Positions 8,311-16,410 of a stretch of DNA of 64,000 nucleotides are shown in pieces. The stretch's first letter is position 1; every line of letters starts with the position of its first letter. The stretch covers positions 124,001 through 188,000 of the forward strand of contig NZ_VBTZ01000003.1 of NCBI RefSeq assembly GCF_005771425.1. Direction: 5' to 3'. The notes under the pieces are model-generated. The model had not been told where the DNA came from, did no database searches, and was given only the letters and a program-made list of their open reading frames with translations. The stretch is from Methylocystis sp. B8. GTDB lineage: Bacteria > Pseudomonadota > Alphaproteobacteria > Rhizobiales > Beijerinckiaceae. The translations under genes were made by a program, and so were the position numbers.

Positions 8311-9627
8311 TCAACCGGAGGGGCGCACCTCGTCGGCCTGCTGCGTGCGGCCCATCCCGTCGATCGCGCTCCGCAAGGGAACGAAGCGTGGATCGAGACG
8401 GACGAAAGAGCTCCAAGGGCAGCCGTCGGCAATGCCTCGGCGAATGGCTTCGAGCGCTTCCGCGCGCTTGCCCAGAGCAAAAAAGGCGGCGGCGAGGAAG
8501 CACGGCGGCGCGTAAAGCTTGGCGTCCTCGGCGAGTCTCGCAATAAGCGCTTCGGCTTCCTCGTAGCGGCTGGCGCGCGCGAGCGCATAGGCGAGCACGG
8601 TCAGTTGGAAGGGATCGTCCGGGCTCCAGGAAACGGCGCGGCGCGCCGCGCTCACCGCCTCCTCGTGGAAGCCTTGAAGGCTATAGGCGATGGACATCAC
8701 GAGATGGAGTGTGGCCGCGTCAGGCCTCAAATCGAGTCCGTCGCGCGCATAGCGGCGCGCCCGCTCAAGATCGCCGGCGCAGAGAATGAACCAGGAGCGC
8801 AACGAAAGCAGCGCCTGATCATGCGGCGAGTTGATGAGGCCCTCTTCGCAATCGACGAGCGCCTCTTCGAGGCGACCTGCAGCGGCGAACAGCCAACTGC
8901 GGTAGACGCGCGCCTTGCCATAAAGAGGATCATCGGCGACCGCCTCATCGAGAAAGCCGAGGCCCTCGGAAATCCTTCCTCTCAGAGCGCCGCGCGCCCA
9001 GCCGAGAACAGCGCGCGCCGGCGTATGATCGGGCGCGACGCCAAGCGCGCGGCCGGCGAAGTCTTCGATCATCGCCGCCGCTTCGGCGGGTCGCAGAAAT
9101 CCGCGAACGGCCCTGCCAGCGGCGATGTCGGCGGCGAGCGACCACACCGACGGGTTGTTAGAGTCGAGCTGAGCGGCTGAAGCGATCGCCTCCTGCGCGC
9201 GGGCGAAGCCGTCCCTCGTCCGGTCGCCGGCAAGTTCATAGGCCGTCTGCCAGAGATCGAGGATATGCGGCTCTGTCGACGGCGCGAACCGCAGCGGTTG
9301 CGCTGCGACTTCGTCGACGATTTCCACCGAGGCGCGCAGCGACAATCCCCTGCCATAGGCGGTGGCGATCAATTCCTCGCCGCCGGCCTCCCGCAGCGGC
9401 TTTCTCAAAAGATAGGCGCAGCGGTCGATGGAATCGTCGGAAACGGCGCGACCTGGCCATAGTCGCGCCGCGATTTCGCTTTTGGTGACGAGAGTCCCCG
9501 ACGATTCAAGCAGCATTTCAAGGAGTTGACGCGCTTGTGGGCCGAGATGGATGCGTTTGCCGTCGCGTTGTAGGCCGCCTTGGGCGCTGTAATTGAAGCC
9601 TGAAAATCGCCTAATCAACTCGCCCAT
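8311..9627 (-). CDS. OmpR-type winged-helix regulator with C-terminal TPR-like repeats
   Basis: A 438-residue protein. Residues about 7-98 form a winged-helix DNA-binding domain of the CadC/HilA type (LGPQARQLLEMLLESSGTLV, then SEIAARLWPGRAVSDDSIDR). The remainder, about 110-430, is helical with repeated tetratricopeptide-like units rich in Ala, Leu and Arg. There is no receiver domain and no clear membrane segment, so it is neither a classical response regulator nor a CadC-type membrane sensor. Start 9627 has AAGGGG ahead of it; a start at 9678 is possible. A strong terminator at about 9760 separates it from the secreted-protein gene upstream, so it is transcribed alone or leads into mce. 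Its target is unknown. Confidence 0.85.
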   Translation of the reverse strand: MGELIRRFSGFNYSAQGGLQRDGKRIHLGPQARQLLEMLLESSGTLVTKSEIAARLWPGRAVSDDSIDRCAYLLRKPLREAGGEELIATAYGRGLSLRASVEIVDEVAAQPLRFAPSTEPHILDLWQTAYELAGDRTRDGFARAQEAIASAAQLDSNNPSVWSLAADIAAGRAVRGFLRPAEAAAMIEDFAGRALGVAPDHTPARAVLGWARGALRGRISEGLGFLDEAVADDPLYGKARVYRSWLFAAAGRLEEALVDCEEGLINSPHDQALLSLRSWFILCAGDLERARRYARDGLDLRPDAATLHLVMSIAYSLQGFHEEAVSAARRAVSWSPDDPFQLTVLAYALARASRYEEAEALIARLAEDAKLYAPPCFLAAAFFALGKRAEALEAIRRGIADGCPWSSFVRLDPRFVPLRSAIDGMGRTQQADEVRPSG

Positions 9628-9750
9628 GGTGGTCCCCTTGCCGATAATCGCAACACCATGCGATTTCGGCAAGGCCATAATATGGTTTAAGTATAAAAGA
9701 TTACATGGTTTTTCGACGCGGTGGCTCCACGCGGCCACTCCTCGGGGCTG

Positions 9751-9790
9751 TAAAATAAAAAACGCCGGACGTACCTCCGGCCCGGCGTTT
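9751..9790 (-). terminator. Rho-independent terminator of the secreted-protein gene
   Basis: AAACGCCGG (9760-9768) pairs with CCGGCGTTT (9782-9790). Read on the minus strand, the stem is followed by a T-rich tail (TTTATTTTA). It is placed about 90 bases after the stop codon of the gene at 9882-10454. Confidence 0.85.
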
Positions 9791-9881
9791 GAGCTTTCCA
9801 GATACGCAGAACGTCGGAAGGCTCCGCGCAGTCTATGCTCGTCGAAATTGACGCCCGCGTGACGACGACGGCGTCTTGCGC

Positions 9882-10454
9882 TCAGGCGCGGCGCGCGTTC
9901 TGCTCTTCCTTGCCCCAGGCGAAAAGCGTCAGCGCCAGCACGCCGGCCGCGGTGATCAGAAAGTAAGGCATTCGCGCAGAGAAGGGCCGGCCGCCGACGG
10001 TGAAGGGGAACCGCGACACCCAGTGCTCGCCGTTCGGCCCGTCGACGGTGACGATCCCGACAAACTCGCCGGGCTCCTTGAACACATGTTCGAAGTTGAG
10101 CGTCCCCCCCGGATAAACCCTTGGCGGCAGATAGGCGACCGTGATGGCGTCGAGGCGCTGTTGCTCCTGCTGCTCGCCGACGTCGCGGATGATGCGAAAG
10201 TCTGTCGACATTCCGCGCATCTCGTCCTGAGCGTAATCGAAAACGAAGATTGTATCGCCGACCGTAGGAATGTCGTCGCAGAACCTGTTTCGTGACGCCG
10301 CTGGCTGATAGCCGGAGAAATACATGACATCCGGCCCGATTTTCAGCGGACAAGCGTTTCGCTGGCGCTGATTATGCGCGAAGGCGCTCGATCCAAACCC
10401 ACTGACGAGCGCGGCCGTCGCCAGCAAGCAAATTGCATTCGGGGACTTCGACAT
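9882..10454 (-). CDS. Secreted, C-terminally anchored protein of unknown function with predicted mature N-terminal histidine
   Basis: 190 residues. An N-terminal signal peptide (hydrophobic core at about 8-22) ends in SSAFA, so predicted cleavage leaves a mature protein beginning HNQRQRNAC. Two cysteines (Cys35, Cys59) flank a short segment containing Met44 and Tyr45. A beta-rich region with TVGDTIFVFDY and YPGGTLNFEHVF...PGEFVGIVTV looks like a cupredoxin or Ig-like sandwich. A hydrophobic helix at about 162-179 and a short charged tail would anchor it in the inner membrane facing the periplasm. The layout (exported beta domain plus C-terminal helix) resembles periplasmic copper-handling proteins of methanotrophs such as PmoD, but the PmoD cysteine pattern is not evident. 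Function unknown. Its own terminator lies downstream. Confidence 0.75.
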   Translation of the reverse strand: MSKSPNAICLLATAALVSGFGSSAFAHNQRQRNACPLKIGPDVMYFSGYQPAASRNRFCDDIPTVGDTIFVFDYAQDEMRGMSTDFRIIRDVGEQQEQQRLDAITVAYLPPRVYPGGTLNFEHVFKEPGEFVGIVTVDGPNGEHWVSRFPFTVGGRPFSARMPYFLITAAGVLALTLFAWGKEEQNARRA

Positions 10455-10597
10455 GCCGTCCTCCCTAATCAGAGGCTGGGCGACTCCACTTTGAGAAACT
10501 CAGCTTGCGTGTCTCGTCTTCGTTCAATACCGGTTCGTGGCGTCGTCCACGCGCGTGCGATAGGTTATCCAGAAAGAACGCGTTAGGAACGAAAAAG

Positions 10598-10945
10598 ATG
10601 CGCGCCATATCTAAATTCCTCTTTGTAGGGCTGCCGCCGCTCCTCTGCGGTTCAGCCTGGGCTGCCGATCTCAACGATTATCCGACCGCCGCCCGCGCCG
10701 ATTACGTCTTTGGCTGCATGAAGGCGAATGGCGATACGCGCCTCTCGCTGGACCAGTGCTCATGCTCCATAGACGTCATCGCGACCATTTTGCCTTATGA
10801 GCGCTATGTCGCTGCCGAAACGGTTGCGAGCGTCAATCAGCAGGCGGGGCAGGTGGGCGCGCTGATGCGCAACACGGACGCGGCGCGGGATGTGCTTCAG
10901 GAGTTGCGCCGCGCTCAGGCTGAGGCGCAGGTGCGGTGCTTTTAG
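10598..10945 (+). CDS. Small exported cysteine-containing protein, unknown function
   Basis: 115 residues with a signal peptide (about 1-22, ending SAWA before ADLNDY). The mature part has four cysteines: FGCMKANG, CSC (two) and a Cys next to the C-terminus (RCF), so two disulfides or a metal site are possible. The start at 10598 is chosen because the signal peptide begins there. It lies 30 bases before an NnrU-family gene on the same strand and may share a transcript. Similar small proteins occur in methylotrophs as far as I recall, but no function can be assigned. Confidence 0.7.
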   Translation: MRAISKFLFVGLPPLLCGSAWAADLNDYPTAARADYVFGCMKANGDTRLSLDQCSCSIDVIATILPYERYVAAETVASVNQQAGQVGALMRNTDAARDVLQELRRAQAEAQVRCF

Positions 10946-10975
10946 AAGCCAATCGATGCAACAGCTGGAGAGGCC

Positions 10976-11551
10976 ATGCTTATTCTTATTCTCGGCATTG
11001 TCGTTTTTCTTGGCGTCCATACGCTCACGGCGTTTCGCGAAACGCGCATGAGCCTGATCGAGCGCTATGGGCTGCAGACCTATAAGGGCGCCTATGCGCT
11101 GGTCGCCGCCATTGGTCTCGCGCTCATCGTCTACGGCTTCATTCGCTATCGCGCCGAGGGGCTCATCCAAATTTGGACGCCGCCCCTATGGATGCATTAT
11201 CTCGCGCCGCCGCTCGTCTGGTTCGCCTTTGTCGCGATCGTGAGCCGTCGCGCGCCCCCAGGGCGCATTCGCGGCTGGCTGCGCCATCCAACGCTCGTCG
11301 CGGTGAAAAGCTGGGCGCTCGCCCATCTTCTCGTCAATGGCGATCTCGGCGGCATGATCCTGTTCGGATCTTTCCTCGCCTGGGGGGTCTTCGACCGCAT
11401 CGCCGTTAAGAAGCGCGGCGACGAAGGCGCGCCGCGGATTTCGGAATTCACGCGGGGCGACGCCATCGCGGTCGGCGTCGGGACGGCGCTGTTCCTGATC
11501 GTGCTCTATTTGCACCCGTGGCTGTTCGGAGTGCCGGCCGTGCTTGCGTAA
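10976..11551 (+). CDS. NnrU family integral membrane protein
   Basis: 191 residues with about five to six hydrophobic segments, starting MLILILGIVVFLGVHTL. HPTLVAVKSWALAHLLVNGD is a hallmark stretch of the NnrU family, containing the conserved His residues of this group. NnrU was named from denitrification loci, where it is implicated in nitrite/nitric oxide reductase expression. The family is widespread, and no nitrogen-oxide gene lies here, so the local role is open. The ribosome-binding site GGAGAGG precedes the ATG. Confidence 0.88.
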   Translation: MLILILGIVVFLGVHTLTAFRETRMSLIERYGLQTYKGAYALVAAIGLALIVYGFIRYRAEGLIQIWTPPLWMHYLAPPLVWFAFVAIVSRRAPPGRIRGWLRHPTLVAVKSWALAHLLVNGDLGGMILFGSFLAWGVFDRIAVKKRGDEGAPRISEFTRGDAIAVGVGTALFLIVLYLHPWLFGVPAVLA

Positions 11552-11569
11552 GGCGACCAAGCGCCTCGT

Positions 11570-11962
11570 CTATGACTGCGCAGATTCGTCCTCGCTTGGC
11601 GCTTGCATCTCCAGGGTTCGACCCTGCCATGGCCAGCGGCCTTCGAGCTCCACCTCCATCGTGAAGCTCATCGCCGTTCGGATCATCACGATCAGGCCGA
11701 GGACGAAGACGTTCTCAAGGCTTGGATGTTCGACCGAGACCGTTCGGATGATGTCGCCGCCGACGAGGAACTCCAGTCCGAGCAAAATCGATCGGCCGAC
11801 GTCCCTTCGGTAGCCTCGATAGGTGAGAGCGTCCTTTCTCCAGCGCGCCAGATAGGCGAGAGTCGACAGGGTTGCGCCGATGACGATGATCAGCACGCCG
11901 GTTATGTCGAGGATCAGGCCCGCGATATTGATAATCTGATGGATGTTCGCGAGGTAAGGCAC
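11570..11962 (-). CDS. DUF1622 family membrane protein
   Basis: 130 residues with three hydrophobic segments (about 12-38, 62-72 and 84-100). The central YRGYRRDVGRSILLGLEFLV and DIIRTV motifs are typical of DUF1622. It begins 13 bases after gltX on the same strand and is probably co-transcribed with it. Family function is unknown. Confidence 0.85.
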   Translation of the reverse strand: MPYLANIHQIINIAGLILDITGVLIIVIGATLSTLAYLARWRKDALTYRGYRRDVGRSILLGLEFLVGGDIIRTVSVEHPSLENVFVLGLIVMIRTAMSFTMEVELEGRWPWQGRTLEMQAPSEDESAQS

Positions 11963-11975
11963 TAGCGACTCGCTT

Positions 11976-13328
11976 TCATCCGCCGGCGCCGACGAGTCGC
12001 GACAGTGCCTCGGCGTGGCCGATGAGCGGCAGCAACGCGGCGAGCTCCGGCCCGCTCTCGGCGCCGGTGAGCGCCAGCCGTAGCGGATGGAAAAGCGCTT
12101 TGCCCTTCCTGCCTGTGGCCGTCTTGATGTCGCTCGTCCAGGCTGACCATGTGGTCTCGTCCCATGGCTCCGACGGCAAAAGTTGCGCCGCGTCTTTTAA
12201 GAATGACTCGTCCTCGCGTATCGGCGCGATCTCGCCGTCGACGACGCGCCACCATGTCAGAATATCATCGAAACGCGCAAGATTGCCGCGCGCCGCGCGC
12301 CATAGGGGCTCCGCCTTGCGGCCGACAATCGTCAGAGCTTCGAGCCGCTCGCGCACGTCATCAAATTCATAGAGCGCAAGAGTCCGATGCGTCAGAGTCT
12401 CGAGATCCGCCGGATCGAACCGCGCCGGATTGCGCGAAACATGCGAGAGATTGAAGCTCTTTGCGAGCTCCTCCAGCGAGCATACGGCGTGGATGTTGTC
12501 GGAAGAGCCGGTCAGCGTCGCGAGGGCGGCGACGGCCATTGGCTCGTAACCTTCTTCGCGCAGCGAGGCGATCGAGAGCGATCCGGTTCGCTTTGACAAG
12601 GCCTCGCCGCTCGCGCCGATCAGAAGATTGTGGTGCGCGAAGGTCGGCGTCGGTGCCTGAGGCGCGAGCGCGCGGATGAGCTGTAGCTGAACGGCGGTGT
12701 TAGTGACGTGATCTTCGCCGCGGATGATGTGGGTGATCTTCATGTCGATGTCGTCGACGACCGATGGAAGCGTATAGAGAAAGCTGCCGTCCTCGCGGAT
12801 GAGCACCGGGTCTGAGAGCGCCGAGCAGTCGATATGCGCCGGCCCGCGAACGAGATCGTTCCATTCGACGACCTCTGGCTCGAGCATGAAACGCCAGTGT
12901 GGCCGCCTGCCTTCGGCTTCGAGCGCCGCACGGTCAGATGCGTTAAGGCGCAGAGCCGCGCGATCATAGACCGGCGGCAACCCGCGCGCCTGCTGCATCT
13001 TGCGGCGCTTCTCCAGCTCTTCCTGAGTTTCGTAGCATGGGTAGAGACGGCCCGTTCCGCGCAGGCGGTCGGCGGCGTCCTCATAGAGCGCCACACGCTG
13101 CGACTGCCGGAAAACTGCGTCCGGAACGATGCCGAGCCAGGCGAGATCGACCTCGATTCCGTCCGCAAATTCCTCGCTAGATCTAGCGAAATCCGTGTCA
13201 TCGAACCGTAGCGCGAATCGTCCATGGTGGGCGACGGCGAACAGGAAATTGAATAGCGCGACGCGCGCGTTGCCGATGTGAATGCGGCCGGTCGGCGAGG
13301 GCGCGAAACGAACGATCGGAGAGGTCAT
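11976..13328 (-). CDS. gltX: Glutamate--tRNA ligase (shorter alphaproteobacterial type)
   Basis: Class I aminoacyl-tRNA synthetase of 450 residues. The N-terminal FAPSPTGRIHIGN carries the HIGH-equivalent as HIGN, and EALSKRTGSLS is the KMSKS-equivalent loop; both substitutions are usual for this alphaproteobacterial subtype. Many alphaproteobacteria have two GltX paralogues, one of which charges tRNA-Gln with Glu for later amidation; this sequence alone does not decide which it is. The conserved N-terminus starts directly at the ATG at 13328. The downstream DUF1622 gene is 13 bases away. Confidence 0.93.
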   Translation of the reverse strand: MTSPIVRFAPSPTGRIHIGNARVALFNFLFAVAHHGRFALRFDDTDFARSSEEFADGIEVDLAWLGIVPDAVFRQSQRVALYEDAADRLRGTGRLYPCYETQEELEKRRKMQQARGLPPVYDRAALRLNASDRAALEAEGRRPHWRFMLEPEVVEWNDLVRGPAHIDCSALSDPVLIREDGSFLYTLPSVVDDIDMKITHIIRGEDHVTNTAVQLQLIRALAPQAPTPTFAHHNLLIGASGEALSKRTGSLSIASLREEGYEPMAVAALATLTGSSDNIHAVCSLEELAKSFNLSHVSRNPARFDPADLETLTHRTLALYEFDDVRERLEALTIVGRKAEPLWRAARGNLARFDDILTWWRVVDGEIAPIREDESFLKDAAQLLPSEPWDETTWSAWTSDIKTATGRKGKALFHPLRLALTGAESGPELAALLPLIGHAEALSRLVGAGG

Positions 13329-13572
13329 GAGGAAGCTTCGTAAGGAGTTTCGGGAAGGGGGGCAGCAGCAAGGCTTTCAGCAGCAGTTCTCCTCTGCCTC
13401 GCGCCGGGAGAAGATTCTCGCGCCACCGTCCTTTTGCCAAGAGGCTGCGTCTTTGTCAGGCGGAATATCGAAATGGCCGCGTCCCGGCGTTGCGCGCCGG
13501 AAGCCAGGCGATTCCGCCAGCGTCCGGCGTCGCGATTCTCTGCGTTACGACTCTTAGGAAAAAGCGCCATTC

Positions 13573-14715
13573 ATGATCTTGGCCTATATCTGCGCCGGCT
13601 GGTGCGCCGTCATTCTCATCCTCAATTACACAAGCGTGGGCCTGATGTCCCGGAAATGCCGGGCAAGGGCGCGTAATCTGCCGCCGCCCGAAGACGCGCC
13701 GCCGGTGAGCATCGTGCGCCCGTTGCGGGGGCTCGAGACTTTCAGCGAGGAGACGCTCGGCGCGACCTTCGATCTCGATTATCCAAACTACGAGATCGTG
13801 TTTTGCGTGCAGTCGCCAAACGATCCGGTAATTCCTCTCGTCGAGCGGCTGATGGCGGCGCATCCGGAGCGAGAAGCGCGGCTGCTTGTCGGCGACGATT
13901 ACGTCAGCGCCAATCCTAAGCTCAATAATTGCGTCAAAGGGTGGGAAGCGGCGCGGCATCATCATGTGATCCTGGCCGACTCCAACGCGCTGCCGCCACG
14001 CGACTATATCCAGACGATGCTCGCGGCTTTCCGCGACAATACGGCGATGAGCGTTTCAATGCCGATCGGCTCGCGGCCAGCAGGCTTTTGGGCGACGGTC
14101 GAATGCGCGATCCTCAACACCTTTCAGGCGCGCTGGCAATATGGCGCAGAGGCGATCGGAGCCGCCTTCGCTCAGGGCAAGAATATGATGTGGCGGCGGG
14201 ACGTGCTCGATAGGGCGGGCGGCATTCGCGCGCTGGCGAGCGAAATCGCCGAGGACGCCGCGTCCACCAAGGTCATCCGCGCACAAGGCATGGACGTTCG
14301 CCTGGTCGACATGCCTTTCGAGCAGCCGCTGGGAAAACGCACCGCGCGCGAGGTGTATTCGCGGCATGTGCGCTGGGCGCGGCTGCGGCGGGCGACCTTT
14401 CCCGCGCATTACGTTCCAGAATTCATGAACGGCAGTTTCGCGGCGATCGTGCTCGGGGCCTATGCCGCCGTTCAGCTCGACGGATCGATTTCGACCGTCG
14501 CGCTGGTTACGACGCTGATTGTCTTCTCTCTGCATGGCGGCGAAATTTGGCTCGCGCGCGTCTGCGGCTTTCCGCTCGACTGGCGGACGCCTTTCGCGCT
14601 GATCGTGCGCGACCTCATGCTGCCGGTGATGTTTATCGACGCGCTGATATACGATGATTTCGTCTGGCACGGCGCCGAGATGACGGTGCGCGAGGCGGAA
14701 GAGACGACAGGCTAG
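13573..14715 (+). CDS. Ceramide glucosyltransferase-like (GT21) membrane glycosyltransferase
   Basis: 380 residues. An N-terminal membrane helix (2-22) is followed by a GT-A domain with PPVSIVRPLRGLE and EIVFCVQS. A DSN in place of DxD (LADSNALPP), the acceptor-side Asp in SEIAEDAASTKV and the RHVRW sequence matching (Q/R)xxRW are the D1/D2/D3/QxxRW series of GT21 enzymes. Two or more hydrophobic segments close the protein. Bacterial relatives include ceramide glucosyltransferases and HpnI, which acts in hopanoid head-group synthesis. No hopanoid gene is adjacent, so the substrate stays open. Confidence 0.85.
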   Translation: MILAYICAGWCAVILILNYTSVGLMSRKCRARARNLPPPEDAPPVSIVRPLRGLETFSEETLGATFDLDYPNYEIVFCVQSPNDPVIPLVERLMAAHPEREARLLVGDDYVSANPKLNNCVKGWEAARHHHVILADSNALPPRDYIQTMLAAFRDNTAMSVSMPIGSRPAGFWATVECAILNTFQARWQYGAEAIGAAFAQGKNMMWRRDVLDRAGGIRALASEIAEDAASTKVIRAQGMDVRLVDMPFEQPLGKRTAREVYSRHVRWARLRRATFPAHYVPEFMNGSFAAIVLGAYAAVQLDGSISTVALVTTLIVFSLHGGEIWLARVCGFPLDWRTPFALIVRDLMLPVMFIDALIYDDFVWHGAEMTVREAEETTG

Positions 14716-14782
14716 AGCGCGGCTCGGCGAATAAAGTGGAGCCCGGCTTTTCGCATAGAGCGCGCTCGAAACTTTTGAGGTC

Positions 14783-14830
14783 GATCACGTTATCTGCATT
14801 TGGACTATTTCGCCCAAATGCAGCGTGATC
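14783..14830. repeat. Long intergenic palindrome between convergent genes
   Basis: GATCACG (14783-14789) pairs with CGTGATC (14824-14830), and CTGCATTTGG pairs with CCAAATGCAG inside it, leaving a loop of about 10 bases. It lies between the GT21 and DAHP synthase stops and could end both transcripts. It looks like the short dispersed palindromes known from Hyphomicrobiales genomes; a single copy is visible here. Confidence 0.8.
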
Positions 14831-14838
14831 TGCGCGTA

Positions 14839-16218
14839 TCACTCCGCCGCGTGCTGCTCCGGCAGGCCGCGGGCGAGGCGTTCCGCCTTCAAGAGCTCGG
14901 CTACCAGGAAAGCCACTTCGATCGCCTGTTCAGCGTTGAGGCGCGGATCGCAATAGGTGTGATAGCGGTCGCGTAGATCGCTCTCCGAGATCGCCCGCGC
15001 GCCGCCCGTGCATTCAGTGACGTCCTTGCCGGTCATTTCGAGATGAATGCCGCCGGCGTAGGTCCCTTCCGACTGATGCACGGCGAAGAAGCTGCGAATC
15101 TCCGACATGATCCGATCAAACGGCCGCGTCTTATAGCCTCCGGCGCTGACCGTATTGCCGTGCATCGGGTCGCAGGACCAGACGATGTTGCGGCCCTCGC
15201 GCGTCACCGTCCGCACTAGGCCCGGCAGCGCATCGGCGATCTTGTCCGCGCCGAAGCGGCAGATCAGCGTGAGCCTGCCCGGTTCGTTCTCTGGATCCAG
15301 CGCGTCGATGAGGCGAAGAAGCGCGTCAGACTTCAGGCTCGGACCGCACTTCAATCCCAGCGGATTTTTGACGCCGCGCACGAATTCGATATGCGCGCCA
15401 TCCTCCTGGCGGGTGCGGTCCCCGACCCAGAGCATATGGCCGGAAGTAGCGTAATAATCGCCTGTCGTTGAGTCGACTCGGGTGAGCGCCTGTTCGTAGC
15501 AGAGCAGCAACGCCTCATGCGAGGTGTAGAAGTCTGTGCCGCGCAACTCCGGGTGATGCTCCGGATTGAGGCCGATCGCGCGCATGAAGCCTAAGGTTTC
15601 AGTGATCTGATCGGCGAGCTTCTGGTAACGCTCAGACTGTGGGCTGCTTTTGACGAAGCCGAGCATCCAGCGATGGACGTTCTCAAGATTGGCGAAGCCG
15701 CCCGCCGCAAAAGCGCGGATGAGGTTCAGCGTCGCCGCCGACTGTCGATAGGCGAGGAGCTGGCGTTGCGGGTCCGGCTCGCGCGCCTTGGCGGTGAAGG
15801 CGAGGTCGTTGATGATGTCGCCGCGATAGCTCGGCAGTTCGAGGTCGCCCTGCTTTTCGACCGGAGAGGAACGCGGCTTGGCGAATTGGCCGGCGATACG
15901 CCCGACCTTCACCACAGGCGAAGCGGCGGCGTAAGTCAGCACGACAGCCATCTGGAGAAAGACGCGGAAGAAGTCGCGAATGTTGTCCGCCGAATGCTCC
16001 GAGAAGCTCTCGGCGCAGTCTCCGCCTTGCAGCAGGAAAGCCTTTCCTGCTGCGACATCGGCTAGCTGACGCTTCAGATTACGCGCTTCGCCGGCGAAGA
16101 CCAGCGGAGGGAAGCCGGCGAGCTGACGCTCGACATCGGCGAGCGCCGCCTGGTCGCGATAGACCGGCGTCTGCTCAATCGGCAAATTCCTCCAGCTCCT
16201 CGGCGACCAACGTTCCAC
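14839..16218 (-). CDS. 3-deoxy-7-phosphoheptulonate synthase, class II
   Basis: Joins PEP and erythrose-4-phosphate in the first step of the shikimate pathway. The 459-residue protein is a typical class II (plant/actinobacterial-like) DAHP synthase: [12 protein letters not shown] near residue 80, KPRSSP, a [20 protein letters not shown] stretch, [10 protein letters not shown], and SCDPMHGNT plus [14 protein letters not shown] near the end, which supply metal and substrate ligands. A GTG at 16218 is the start that matches the family N-terminus, with GGAG upstream. Monocistronic, divergent from the acyltransferase gene. Confidence 0.96.
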   Translation of the reverse strand: MERWSPRSWRNLPIEQTPVYRDQAALADVERQLAGFPPLVFAGEARNLKRQLADVAAGKAFLLQGGDCAESFSEHSADNIRDFFRVFLQMAVVLTYAAASPVVKVGRIAGQFAKPRSSPVEKQGDLELPSYRGDIINDLAFTAKAREPDPQRQLLAYRQSAATLNLIRAFAAGGFANLENVHRWMLGFVKSSPQSERYQKLADQITETLGFMRAIGLNPEHHPELRGTDFYTSHEALLLCYEQALTRVDSTTGDYYATSGHMLWVGDRTRQEDGAHIEFVRGVKNPLGLKCGPSLKSDALLRLIDALDPENEPGRLTLICRFGADKIADALPGLVRTVTREGRNIVWSCDPMHGNTVSAGGYKTRPFDRIMSEIRSFFAVHQSEGTYAGGIHLEMTGKDVTECTGGARAISESDLRDRYHTYCDPRLNAEQAIEVAFLVAELLKAERLARGLPEQHAAE

Positions 16219-16410
16219 TTCATAAAACTCCGCAAAATCAACGCCTCGATGGGCGCTGGGGTCGTCTCGCAGCGACGCCAGCGGCGCTTATAGAGGATAA
16301 TAGCCCTAAATGCGACCCTTCGGCCTATCCCGTGATTTGGCGAAGCCAGCGGCAACCGGCTATAAACTAGCGAGACACGAGCGCGACCGAGCGGGGGACA
16401 AATCGGGGCG

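Noticed and set aside
9882-10353. N-terminal extension of the winged-helix regulator giving a 680-residue open frame
   Set aside because: The extra part is arginine-rich and is only the shifted frame of the secreted-protein gene on the same strand. A terminator and a good ribosome-binding site at 9627 lie in between.
9882-10454. Firm identification of this gene as pmoD
   Set aside because: Membrane layout is similar, but I cannot see the cysteine/methionine pattern expected for the PmoD copper site; left as unknown.
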